Below, piece by piece: positions 52,812-61,196 of a stretch of DNA of 64,000 bases. Under the pieces are notes generated by a model. The model had not been told where the DNA came from. It saw nothing but the letters and a program-made list of their open reading frames with translations, and ran no database searches. How positions within the stretch are numbered: the first letter of the stretch is position 1; the number at the start of each line of letters is the position of its first letter. The stretch is from the NCBI RefSeq assembly GCF_031157275.1, contig NZ_JAVIFW010000015.1, positions 124,001 to 188,000 of the forward strand. The letters run 5' to 3'. The translations under genes and the position numbers were made by a program. The DNA is from Streptomyces sp. LHD-70. GTDB lineage: Bacteria > Actinomycetota > Actinomycetes > Streptomycetales > Streptomycetaceae.

Positions 52812-53060
52812 GTGGGTAAGCACTCCCCGCGCCGGGCCCGGATCGTCCTGTACGACGTCGCCCGCGAGCAGATCGAGACCATGAGCACCGCCGGTCTCGA
52901 CCGCCTCGAGCCGGTCCTCGACACGATCGCCGACGACCCGAGCGTCGGCGCGCCGCTGAAGCACGGATCGATGCGCGAGTACCGGCACGGCGGGGTGCGC
53001 TGCCTGTTCGTGCCGACCACCTTGGGCACGCTGGTCCTCGTGGCGTACGTCGAAGCCTGA
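52812..53060 (+). CDS. ParE/RelE-like toxin
   Basis: 82 aa from GTG 52812, immediately after the TGA of the antitoxin-like gene. The C-terminus GSMREYRHGGVRCLFVPTTL, then LVLVAYVEA has the beta-strand pattern of RelE/ParE toxins (R-Y-R...R-V/C-F...V). Such proteins cleave ribosome-bound mRNA or poison gyrase; which applies is not determined. Confidence 0.65.
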   Translation: MGKHSPRRARIVLYDVAREQIETMSTAGLDRLEPVLDTIADDPSVGAPLKHGSMREYRHGGVRCLFVPTTLGTLVLVAYVEA

Positions 53061-53178
53061 GCTCCAACGCTTACCCCGTGCGTCTCTGATTCCACAGCCG
53101 TAGCGAGGAAGGTTCTCACAGACGTGGCCAGGCCCGCGCAGTGCTCTGGGACACCCTTCGGAGCAGCGAGTGCGCGGG

Positions 53179-53649
53179 TTAGGACATCGGACCCGGTGTG
53201 ATCACAGGGGTGTTGACGTGTTGGTAGATCACCGAGCTGCGGAAGTTGACGACTTCGCGGCGTTGGCTGAAGCGGTCCATGAGGAAGCTGCGGAGTTGGT
53301 CGACGTCGGGGACTGCGACGTGGACGAGGAAGTCGTCGCCGCCGGCCACGACGAAGACGGAGAGGACCTCGGGCAGGGTCGTCACGTACGCCTTGAAGCC
53401 CTCGATGACTTCGCGGCTGAGCGGGCGCACCTGTAGGGAGAGCAGGGCCTGGACGGGGCGGTTGAGTGCCTTCAGGTCGACCGCGGCGTGGTAGCCGGTG
53501 ATGACGCCCCGATTGCGCAGGGCTCGTACGCGTTCCAGGCAGGTGGAGGGGGCGATGCCGAGGATGCGGGCGAGCTCACGGTTAGTGATCCGTGCATCGC
53601 GCTGCAGATGGTCCAGTATCTGCGAATCAAGTTCATCCATGGAGATCAT
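53179..53649 (-). CDS. Lrp/AsnC-family transcriptional regulator
   Basis: 156 aa from ATG 53649 (MISMDELDSQIL) or ATG 53640. Winged HTH (ITNRELARILGIAPSTCLER, then VRALRNRGVITGYHA) and a C-terminal RAM ligand-binding domain (AGGDDFLVHVAVPDVDQL). It is divergent from the APC permease gene, so it probably regulates amino-acid uptake. Confidence 0.9.
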   Translation of the reverse strand: MISMDELDSQILDHLQRDARITNRELARILGIAPSTCLERVRALRNRGVITGYHAAVDLKALNRPVQALLSLQVRPLSREVIEGFKAYVTTLPEVLSVFVVAGGDDFLVHVAVPDVDQLRSFLMDRFSQRREVVNFRSSVIYQHVNTPVITPGPMS

Positions 53650-53748
53650 TCTGCCGCCTGAGCCGAATTTGCTGCGGACTGCCCTCAGTTGGCCTGTTGT
53701 CCCGTCTACGTTTCCGGTCACTTGCCGAATATCAGTGAGGGAGGCGTG

Positions 53749-55062
53749 GTGGAGCGGGCCGGGTTGGGTGTCGGTGCGGGTACGGCGTTGTGCGTGGGGG
53801 CGGTGCTGGGCCCTGGGGCGCTGACGCTGGTGTCCACGGCGGCCGCCGCGGCGGGGCCGGCGTCGCTGCTTGCGTGGGTGGGGCTGATCGGGCTGAGCCT
53901 GCCGGTCGCTCTGGCCTTCGCGGCGCTGGGGGCGCGGTATCCGGGGGCTGGGGGTGTGGCGGGGTTCGTGCAGCGAGCGTTCGGGAACCGGCCCGCCGTC
54001 TGTGTGGGGTGGTGGTTCTATTGGGCGGTGCCTCTCGGCGTGCCGGCCGCGGCGCTCGTCGCGGGTGAGTACGTGGCTGTTGCGGCGGGTTGGGGCGGCC
54101 GGTGGGCGGTGGGCGGCGTCGCGCTGGTCCTGCTGCTCGCGGCGTACGGGGCCAACCTCGCGGGGCTGCGGCTCTCGGGCCGGTTGCAGCTCGTCATGGT
54201 CGGACTCATCGTGCTGCTCCTAGCCGCAACCGTGGTGGTCGCGGCCGGGCAGGTGCGCGGCGCGCACTTCGCGCCGTTCGCGCCGCTCGGCTGGGCTTCC
54301 GTCGGCCGGGCGGCAGGCGTCCTGTTCTTCGCCTTCGCGGGTTGGGAGGCGGTCACGCACTTGTCGGGGGAGTTCGCCTCCCCCGGGCGCGATCTCCGTC
54401 GAACGACGCTGCTGGCATGGGGAGTTGTCGCGTTCCTCTACCTCGGGCTGGCATCGGTGACCATCGGCGTGCTGGGGGCGAGGACCGGCGGCACAGCGAC
54501 CCCGCTCACGCTTCTGTTGGAAGGGGGCATCGGCTCCGCCGCACGGCCGCTGGTGGCGGTTGCAGCGCTCCTGTTGTCGTTCGGCGCGATCAACGCCTAC
54601 CTGGCGGGCGGCGCCCGGCTGGGGGCGACGCTGGGCCTCCAGGGCGCCATGCCGCAGCGTCTCGTGACCAGCCCTGCGGGAAGCCCCGGCCGCAGCCTCA
54701 CCCTCCTCGCCCTGGTCTCCGCGGCCGTCGTGCTCGCCTCGGCCTTCGGCGCACTCGCACTGGACACGCTGCTGCGGGCGACCTCGGCCTGCCTGGTCGC
54801 TGTCACCCTCGCCGGACTACTCTCCGCGACCTCGCTGCTGCCCGGCCGAAGCTTGCTGCGCCTGGGCGCAGCTGTCAGCGCCGTCGTCACGGCGGGGGTG
54901 CTCGTCTTCTGCGGACCGTACCTGGTACTGCCCGCCGCGCTCGCGGCAGCCGCCTGCGTCTTCCACTCCGTGTCCCGTTCCCGCGTCCACCGCTCTGCGT
55001 TCCATTCCTCCCCCGCCCCATCCACCGGGGCCGTCCACGCAGAAAGGCGTCTGCACGTATGA
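53749..55062 (+). CDS. APC-superfamily amino-acid permease
   Basis: 437 aa from GTG 53749 (GAGGGAGGC upstream, GTG 53746 also possible). About 12 hydrophobic segments; TM1 substrate motif is GAVLGPGALTLVSTAA. The C-terminal tail is hydrophilic (VHRSAFHSSPAPSTGAVHAE). It overlaps the methyltransferase gene by 4 nt (ATGA), so the two are coupled. It may move the amino acid that the methyltransferase modifies, or its product. Confidence 0.8.
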   Translation: MERAGLGVGAGTALCVGAVLGPGALTLVSTAAAAAGPASLLAWVGLIGLSLPVALAFAALGARYPGAGGVAGFVQRAFGNRPAVCVGWWFYWAVPLGVPAAALVAGEYVAVAAGWGGRWAVGGVALVLLLAAYGANLAGLRLSGRLQLVMVGLIVLLLAATVVVAAGQVRGAHFAPFAPLGWASVGRAAGVLFFAFAGWEAVTHLSGEFASPGRDLRRTTLLAWGVVAFLYLGLASVTIGVLGARTGGTATPLTLLLEGGIGSAARPLVAVAALLLSFGAINAYLAGGARLGATLGLQGAMPQRLVTSPAGSPGRSLTLLALVSAAVVLASAFGALALDTLLRATSACLVAVTLAGLLSATSLLPGRSLLRLGAAVSAVVTAGVLVFCGPYLVLPAALAAAACVFHSVSRSRVHRSAFHSSPAPSTGAVHAERRLHV

Positions 55063-55805
55063 CCACTACCGCCTCCGCCCACTACGACCGGCTCCTCGCC
55101 GCGCACTACACCTGGATGCTGGGAGGTGACATCGCCACACTCGCGGCGCAACAGGCCCGACTTTTAGACGAGTTGGGGGTACGACCCGGTCGTGCCGGCA
55201 CCGAAGCCGTCGACCTCGGCTGCGGACCGGGACCGCAGAGCCTGGCCCTGGCCGAACTCGGCTTCTCACCCGTACTGGCCGTCGACACCAGCCGGCCGCT
55301 CCTGAACGAACTCGCCCAGCACGCCCCGGCCACCGTCCGGCCCCTGCACGCCGACCTGCGCGAGGTGCTGCCTGCACACACCCACCCCGGCAGCGTGGGC
55401 GCGATCGTATGCATGGGCGACACGCTCACCCACCTACCCAGCGCCCAAGACGTGACCCTCCTGATCCGCCAGGCCGCCACCAGCCTCGCCGAGGGCGGCC
55501 AATTCATCCTTACCTACCGGGACTTGAGCACACCGCGTACGGGCGAGGACCGGTTCCTCTGCGTACGGGCCACCGCTGACCGGATCATGACCTGCTTCCT
55601 GGAGTACGGCGAGGAAACCGTCACCGTCCACGACCTCATCCACACCCGCACCGGCGACTCCTGGGCCCTGCACACCAGCAGCTACCCCAAACTCCGCCTC
55701 CGCTCCGTGTGGGTCACCGAACAGTGTCGGACAGCCGGCCTCGACGTCACTCACGATGAGACAGCGACGGGCGGGCTGCGCGTGCTCACCGCCGTGAAGC
55801 GGTAG
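55059..55805 (+). CDS. SAM-dependent methyltransferase coupled to the permease
   Basis: 248 aa from ATG 55059, with the start inside the permease gene's last codons. Motif I is AVDLGCGPGPQSLALAELG, and VLAVDTSRPLL supplies the acidic loop; GAIVCMGDTLTHLPSAQDVT follows. Class I fold, substrate unknown. Confidence 0.8.
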   Translation: MTTTASAHYDRLLAAHYTWMLGGDIATLAAQQARLLDELGVRPGRAGTEAVDLGCGPGPQSLALAELGFSPVLAVDTSRPLLNELAQHAPATVRPLHADLREVLPAHTHPGSVGAIVCMGDTLTHLPSAQDVTLLIRQAATSLAEGGQFILTYRDLSTPRTGEDRFLCVRATADRIMTCFLEYGEETVTVHDLIHTRTGDSWALHTSSYPKLRLRSVWVTEQCRTAGLDVTHDETATGGLRVLTAVKR

Positions 55806-56281
55806 GGGTGCCGGGATCCGGCCGCGCGCCACCGATGGCCGATCAAGCTCAGCACTGAATCCGCGGCTCCGAACCCATCCCCGTCCGTGTGCGGGTCCTC
55901 ACCAGAGAGCTCTGGCGCGCCTCCTCATCGAGCACGGCTTCGTCGTCGACGGCATCCAGCTGCTCACCGCAACCGACGAGTCGAAACCCGTAGTCCAGCA
56001 GCCTGTCCGCGCACGCCGCACCTTGACCTGACCGGCAACGGTCCTGGGGCAGCTCGGCAGCTCCCCCCCCGTACCAGTGCGACGCCTACCGGTTCCGTGG
56101 AGTGATAGTCGAAGCAACGTACGTTTGTCTGGGGCTATCGGCCGGTTCGGCCAACAGCCCCGTCCAGCAGAAGAGGCGAACGGTTCTTCCTGATTTGGAT
56201 CCCAACTGGGCTGCGGTCGCGTCGGTGACGGCGGTCAGGAGTGCGGCCCGGTCGGCTGAAGGGTGGGGGGTGTGGTGGTGG
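55806..56281. other. Intergenic region with decayed small gene
   Basis: About 475 bases between convergent genes. It contains the remnant at 55900-56031; the rest has no supported gene. Confidence 0.4.
55900..56031 (+). pseudogene. Remnant of a small conserved gene, copy 2
   Basis: RALARLLIEHGFVVDGIQLL, then TATDESKPVVQQPVRARRTLT and a stop. Clearly related to 52394-52540 at the DNA level. No start codon or ribosome-binding site is visible. Function unknown. Confidence 0.35.
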
Positions 56282-57835
56282 TCAGCGCCACAGGAGGGCG
56301 ATGACGCCGAGGACGAGGAAGGCCACGGTGTGGGTGGCGAGGACGGTGCGCAAGACGTGGCCGGTGTTGACGGGTGCGGTTACCTCCGTGCGTACGGCCG
56401 TGGCGGGTGCCTCGGTGCGTACGGCCGTGGCGGTGCCGCCCTGGCCTGTCGGGCCCGTCGAGCCCGTCGGGCTCGGCTGCTGCTCGGGTGCGGGTGAAGT
56501 GGCCTGCGGGCCGGGTGAGTTGGTGGCCAGTTCGGCGGCGAGCAGGACGCGGGCCACGGAGCCGCCGGAGGCGAGTGCCGCGCTGACGTTCTGGACGCCG
56601 ACGAGCTGCAGCGCCGGGTAGCCGAGGGCGTGGGCGGCGCCGCTCTGGCTGGCGGCGAACATGGCGTTGGCGCCCGTGTTGGAGCCGGCGAGGAAGCCGC
56701 CGATCGCGCCGATCCAGGGGGCGAGCAGCAGGTAGGCCGGGCCGAGTGCGGCGCAGGCCTCGGCGATCTCGCGGCTCATGCCGGTGACGGTGAGGAGCGT
56801 GCCGAGGATCAGGAACAGGGCGGTGGTGAGGGTGACCTGCCACCAGCGGGTTGTGGCGGTCCGCGCGGCGGTGGGCAGGACCGGGCCGTCGGCGGCGAGC
56901 AGGCGCGGGGTGAGTGCGGCGGTGAGCAGCAGCCAGCCGGCCGGTCCCGCGAGCACGGTCCACCAGCCCTCTTCGATGCCGGCCGCGCTGAGGGCGGCGC
57001 GCCCGGCGAGCAGGCCGAGGACGAGGAAGGCGTACGGGGCGAGGGCGCGGCCGACCGGCTCCGCCTCCTTGGAGCCCTGTTCTTGCAGGCGGGATACGAG
57101 GAGCAGGACGGCGATGGTGGCGAGGCCGCCGAGGACGCCGGCGAGGGGGACGCCGATGTAGGTGTTGACGGCCCACACGGTGAGCCACAACGTGCCGGTG
57201 GCGAGCAGGAGTTCACCGGCCGCGCCGAGCGCACGGCGCGGCCCGTGGGCGACGGCGAGGGCGGCGGCGCCACAGATGAGGAAGACGGGTGCGGAGAGCA
57301 GTGCGGAGACGACGCCGAGTTCCTGGAAGTCGACCTGCCCGAGTTCGGCGGAGACGAGGCTGCCGGGGGCGAGGGAGCCCCACGGCACGGTGACGAGTCC
57401 GAGCAGGCCGACCACGGCGGCCCTGGCCGGGGCGAGGCCGAGCTGGCGGAGCAGGGGGATGGCGACGACGACGCCGATGCCGAAGCCGGTGAGGGATTCG
57501 GCGAACGGGGTGACGCCGAACACGATGAGCATCACGGCCCGGCTGTGGGAGCTGCAGGCGCCGCTGAGGCGGGCGCCGAGGCGGGCCTGTGCCCCGGTGC
57601 GGGACATGAGTTCGCTCAGGAGGATGCCGCCGAAGAGGATCGCGGCGAGCTCGACGAGCGTGGGCAGCATGTGGAGTTGGGCCTCGCCGAGGTCGGCGAG
57701 CGGGGTGCGGAAGGTGGTGGCGGTGAGGACGGCGGCGGTGCCGAGGGCGGCGAGGGCCGCGTAGAGGGCGCGTACCTTCGCGGCGAGGAGTCCGAGGGTG
57801 GCGAGGACGGGGAGGGTCGCGAGGAGTGCGTTCAT
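56282..57835 (-). CDS. L-lactate permease-family (LctP) transporter
   Basis: 517 aa from ATG 57835; the start overlaps the upstream FAD gene's stop by 4 nt (ATGA). Multiple hydrophobic segments with the family motifs VFGVTPFAESLTGFGIGVV and AIGGFLAGSNTGANAMF. A Pro/Thr/Ser-rich insertion (about 50 residues, with a duplicated TAVRTE) lies before the last helix and is not typical. Family members carry lactate or glycolate; here the neighbours suggest another hydroxy- or amino acid, possibly a 2,3-diaminopropionate-derived product. Confidence 0.8.
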   Translation of the reverse strand: MNALLATLPVLATLGLLAAKVRALYAALAALGTAAVLTATTFRTPLADLGEAQLHMLPTLVELAAILFGGILLSELMSRTGAQARLGARLSGACSSHSRAVMLIVFGVTPFAESLTGFGIGVVVAIPLLRQLGLAPARAAVVGLLGLVTVPWGSLAPGSLVSAELGQVDFQELGVVSALLSAPVFLICGAAALAVAHGPRRALGAAGELLLATGTLWLTVWAVNTYIGVPLAGVLGGLATIAVLLLVSRLQEQGSKEAEPVGRALAPYAFLVLGLLAGRAALSAAGIEEGWWTVLAGPAGWLLLTAALTPRLLAADGPVLPTAARTATTRWWQVTLTTALFLILGTLLTVTGMSREIAEACAALGPAYLLLAPWIGAIGGFLAGSNTGANAMFAASQSGAAHALGYPALQLVGVQNVSAALASGGSVARVLLAAELATNSPGPQATSPAPEQQPSPTGSTGPTGQGGTATAVRTEAPATAVRTEVTAPVNTGHVLRTVLATHTVAFLVLGVIALLWR

Positions 57836-59796
57836 CGGATGGCCTTCGCTGGTGCTGCTTGTCGGGTGCGGGGCTCCTGCGTGCGGGGCTCCTGCGTGCG
57901 GGGCTCCCGGGTACGCGGCGGCTGCCTGCGGGCCGCGTCCAGGAGGGCGCGGACGCTGCGGTCGGCGTCGAGGAGGGCCCGGTTGGGGCCTCCGGGTGAG
58001 GGGACGTAGTGGTTGTAGAAGGTGGTGCCCTCGGTGAGCGGGCCGAGGATCCACAGACGGGTGTCCACGGTGGTGTCGCGGCCGACCGGGTGCTGGGCGC
58101 GCGTGATGTCGGCGCCGCGGCTGTGCGGGGCGTCGGGCCGGTGGCGGCGCAGCCTGCCGGTGTCGCGCAGGTGGTTCAGGAGCGTGCTGCCGGTGCGGTC
58201 GATGTCGGGCTGGCCGGAGGTGGCGTGGCAGAGCCAGTCGGCGTGCACGGTGTGTCCGGTGGTGAGGCGGGTCGAGGTGAGGCGCCAGACACCGCCGGTC
58301 CCGTCCCAGGCGACCTCGGGTTCGGGGCCGAGCGGGATCTCGACGACGCCCGCGTCGATGAGGGCCAGGAGCTCGCGGTGGCGGTCGAGTTGGGGTCCGG
58401 TGACGGAGCGGTTGAGTACGGCGGTGAACGCGCCGTAGAACTCGTCGTGGGACTTCTCGTCGAGGCCCGCGAAGTCGACGGCGTACCGGATGATGTCGCG
58501 CTGGTCGCGGAGGACTTCGAGCGCCGACTTGAGAGGGCTGGCGCCGAGTCCGGCGTTCGCCTCGTCGAGGTCGGTGCGCAGGGCGGCCGTGTAGTGGTCC
58601 TGGTGGGCGGCGCTCGTGTCGAGCGGGCCGGGGCCCGGGAAGAGCAGCCTTTCGGGCACGAACTGGCCGTAGCTCTGGGCGTGTTGGCCGTCGAGGTGGT
58701 CCAGGGCGGCGTCGAGGGTGCCGTCGTGGGCGGCGGCCCGCAGTGTCTGCTCGGTGGCCGCGGCGGTGTCGGCGAGGTGGGCGCAGCGGCGGTGGTACGC
58801 GATGCGCATCTCGGTGCAGATCAGTGGCACGAGGTCGCCGTGGAGGCTGAGCGTGCCGTCCGTGGAGCCGGTCCGCAGCCGGTCGATGTGGGTGCGGGTG
58901 AGGGCGAGCGGCTTGAAGGCGCCGTCGCGGTTGTTGTGCGGGCGGGCGCGGAACGGCAGGCCCGTACGGGAGAAGAGCACGATGCGCGGTTCGCGGCCGC
59001 TCGGCTCGTACGTCCCGTCGGTGTGCCGGCCGCCGCGGCCCACGGTGAGGGCGGCGAGGGCGTCCATGCCGGACAGGCCGGTGCCGGCGAGGGCGATGGT
59101 GTGCTCGGGTGCGACGTCCGCGAACTGCTCGGCGGGCGGGTACGGGGAGCGGATGCGGCGGTCCTCGCCGGGCGCCCGGGGTGCGGGTGGCTCGGGGGTG
59201 TGGCCGGTGGTGAGGAAGACGTGGTGGCTGCGGAGCACGGTGCCGTTGTCGAGGGTGACGACGCGCAGATCCTGTGCGGCGGGGTCGGCGTCCAGGGTGC
59301 GGGCGGTGGCGGGGTGCAGCCGGATGTTGAGGTGGTCGGGGGCGCGACGCAGGGTGCGCTGCAGGAACCAGGACAGGTAGGCGCCGAGGATGCGGCGCGG
59401 CAGGTAGTCGTCGGGGCGTATCGCGCGGCCCTCGGTCTGCAGGGTGAACCCGTCGTCGGCGAGGCGGAGTTGGAGTTCGCGCACCCATGCGTACAGGTTC
59501 GGTCCCCGGTCGCCGACCGCGTCGCCGACGGTGGCCTCCTCGGGGAAGAGGGAGACCTGGCTGCACACGGTGTTGAGGAGCAGGTGGTCGGGCTGGTCCG
59601 GGGTGTGCAGGCCGGTGCCGTCGCAGGCGGGGTCGACGAGGTCGACGGTGAGGGGGCGCTGCTGCCAGTCGGGGTGCGAGGTGTGGGTGATGAGGCGTTC
59701 GAGTACGCCGATGCCGCGGGAGCCGAGGCCGATGATGCTGACGGCGGTGGCGGGTGTCCGGTGCCGTACGGAGGGGCTGTGGAGGGTCGGTTTCAT
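57832..59796 (-). CDS. FAD/NAD(P)-binding protein (YdhS-like, FAD_NAD_binding_9)
   Basis: 654 aa from ATG 59796, preceded by GGAGG. The N-terminal FAD-binding motif is VSIIGLGSRGIGVLERL, followed by HLLLNTVCSQVSLFPE and a second nucleotide-binding segment ALAGTGLSGMDALAAL. The C-terminus is a repeat (TREPRTQEPRTQEPRTRQ) encoded by a 15-bp tandem repeat at about 57868-57912. Members are flavin-dependent proteins of poorly known function. It lies between SbnA/SbnB and the LctP-like permease and is coupled to the latter, so it may act on an L-2,3-diaminopropionate derivative. Confidence 0.75.
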   Translation of the reverse strand: MKPTLHSPSVRHRTPATAVSIIGLGSRGIGVLERLITHTSHPDWQQRPLTVDLVDPACDGTGLHTPDQPDHLLLNTVCSQVSLFPEEATVGDAVGDRGPNLYAWVRELQLRLADDGFTLQTEGRAIRPDDYLPRRILGAYLSWFLQRTLRRAPDHLNIRLHPATARTLDADPAAQDLRVVTLDNGTVLRSHHVFLTTGHTPEPPAPRAPGEDRRIRSPYPPAEQFADVAPEHTIALAGTGLSGMDALAALTVGRGGRHTDGTYEPSGREPRIVLFSRTGLPFRARPHNNRDGAFKPLALTRTHIDRLRTGSTDGTLSLHGDLVPLICTEMRIAYHRRCAHLADTAAATEQTLRAAAHDGTLDAALDHLDGQHAQSYGQFVPERLLFPGPGPLDTSAAHQDHYTAALRTDLDEANAGLGASPLKSALEVLRDQRDIIRYAVDFAGLDEKSHDEFYGAFTAVLNRSVTGPQLDRHRELLALIDAGVVEIPLGPEPEVAWDGTGGVWRLTSTRLTTGHTVHADWLCHATSGQPDIDRTGSTLLNHLRDTGRLRRHRPDAPHSRGADITRAQHPVGRDTTVDTRLWILGPLTEGTTFYNHYVPSPGGPNRALLDADRSVRALLDAARRQPPRTREPRTQEPRTQEPRTRQAAPAKAIR

Positions 59797-59870
59797 TGGT
59801 GTCCTCCGAGGAGACTCCGGCCTTCGGGCCGGGGAGGAATGGGCCGCCCCGTGGAGCAGAGCAGGGAACG

Positions 59871-59893
59871 TCGTATCGCCGCCAGGGCGATAC
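59871..59893. other. Left-end hairpin of an IS605-type element
   Basis: CGTATCGCC-GCCAG-GGCGATACG, a perfect 9-bp stem upstream of tnpB. IS200/IS605 ends are marked by such hairpins rather than inverted repeats. A GACGTCAA motif follows at 59914-59921 and recurs at the right end (61187-61194). Confidence 0.5.
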
Positions 59894-59952
59894 GAGTTCT
59901 GCAGATCGAGGTGGGACGTCAACTGTCAGTCCTCCCGGGTAGGTTGATGTTC

Positions 59953-61155
59953 ATGACGAGGACGGTGCGGACAGGAACGGCCGGGCATGCCCGGTACACG
60001 TTTCGTCTGCGTGTGTCGTCGACCGCCCGCACAGCCCTGCTCGCCGAGTGGAACCGGTGCAGGTGGGTGTGGAACGAGTGCGTGGCCCGGTCGAAGAAGG
60101 CATATGCCGACCGCGAGGAGTGCGGTCCGGTGCGGCTGAGCAGCATGCTGACCGAGGCCCGCTCCCGTACGCCGTGGCTGCGCGAGGGCGCATCCGTGCC
60201 GCAGCAGCAGACCATTCGGGACTTCGCGAAGTCCCGGGCGAAGGCTCTCAAGGACATCAAGGCCCGCCTGCCGCAGCATCGCCGGGCGGGGATGCCGAAG
60301 CACCGCAGGAAGCGCGACGCCAGTCCGACGATGGAGTACACGCGGCGTGGCTTCCGTCTGAAGGACGGGCGCCTGCACCTGACCGGCGGGATCGTGCTGA
60401 CGGTGGCGTGGTCCCGCGAGCTCCCCGCCGACCCGTCCAGCGCCCGCGTCTACCAGGACTCCCTCGGTCATTGGTACTGCTCGTTCGTGGTTCCCGCCCA
60501 GGCCGAGCCACTGCCCGCGACGGGCCGCGTCCTCGGCATCGACTGGGGCGTCAAAGAGACCGCAACGACCACTTCGGACGCGCACGACCTGCCGCATGCC
60601 GAGCACGGCAAGCGAGCCGCGCAGCGTCTCGCCCGCTACCAGCGCCAGATGGCACGGCGCCGCCTGCCGAAAGGCAAGGCCCAGTCGAAGGGTTACCGGA
60701 AGGCTCAGACGCAGGCGACGAAGCTGCACAAGAAGGTGGCCCGGCAGCGGCAGGACACCGGTCGTAAGTGGGCCAAGCGCGTGGTCCGTGACCATGACGC
60801 GATCGCGGTCGAGGACTTCCGGCCGAAGTTCCTGGCGAAGACCACCATGGCCCGCAAGGCCGCGGACGCGGCGATCGCCGCCACCAAGGCGGCCCTGGTC
60901 GAGATGAGCCGCAAGCACGGCCGGGACGTGCACCTTGTCCACCCGGCGCACACCACGACGGATTGCGCAGACTGCGGATCGAGAACCAAGCACGCGCTGC
61001 CTCTCTCAGAACGAACGTATACGTGCACCGCGTGCGGAATCTCCCGGCCACGGGACAAGAAATCCGCACGCGTGATGCTCGTCCGGGCTGGTCTCAACCC
61101 GGCTGGTGACGAAGGCGTAAGACCTCCGGGAGCGCTGCTCCCGGACGCAGCCTGA
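59953..61155 (+). CDS. tnpB: IS605-type TnpB RNA-guided nuclease
   Basis: 400 aa from ATG 59953 (59947 possible). RuvC-type catalytic residues are visible: Asp in GIDWGVKETAT, Glu in IAVEDFRPKF and Asp in RPRDKKSARVM. The zinc-binding pair DCADC...CTAC lies between the last two. The N-terminal half is Arg/Lys-rich. All three acidic residues are kept, so it may be active. No tnpA transposase is beside it; the element would need one in trans. It interrupts the run of leftward genes between sbnB and the FAD gene. Confidence 0.85.
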   Translation: MTRTVRTGTAGHARYTFRLRVSSTARTALLAEWNRCRWVWNECVARSKKAYADREECGPVRLSSMLTEARSRTPWLREGASVPQQQTIRDFAKSRAKALKDIKARLPQHRRAGMPKHRRKRDASPTMEYTRRGFRLKDGRLHLTGGIVLTVAWSRELPADPSSARVYQDSLGHWYCSFVVPAQAEPLPATGRVLGIDWGVKETATTTSDAHDLPHAEHGKRAAQRLARYQRQMARRRLPKGKAQSKGYRKAQTQATKLHKKVARQRQDTGRKWAKRVVRDHDAIAVEDFRPKFLAKTTMARKAADAAIAATKAALVEMSRKHGRDVHLVHPAHTTTDCADCGSRTKHALPLSERTYTCTACGISRPRDKKSARVMLVRAGLNPAGDEGVRPPGALLPDAA

Positions 61156-61194
61156 GCCAGGAATCCCCCTCCTCCAGGAGGGGGAGGACGTCAA
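61100..61194 (+). ncRNA. Predicted omega RNA (reRNA) and right end of the tnpB element
   Basis: The region ends with a 10-bp stem, TCCCCCTCCT (61164-61173) pairing with AGGAGGGGGA (61176-61185), then GACGTCAA at 61187-61194. In IS605 elements the guide RNA comes from the 3' end of tnpB and the right end, and its guide is the flanking DNA, here starting at 61195 inside the end of sbnB. The 5' boundary is a guess. Confidence 0.5.
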
Positions 61195-61196
61195 GG

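Noticed and set aside
58009..61155. A single 1048-aa rightward protein
   Set aside because: The first two thirds are the antisense of the FAD gene and the last third is TnpB; the frame is open only because of the high GC content.
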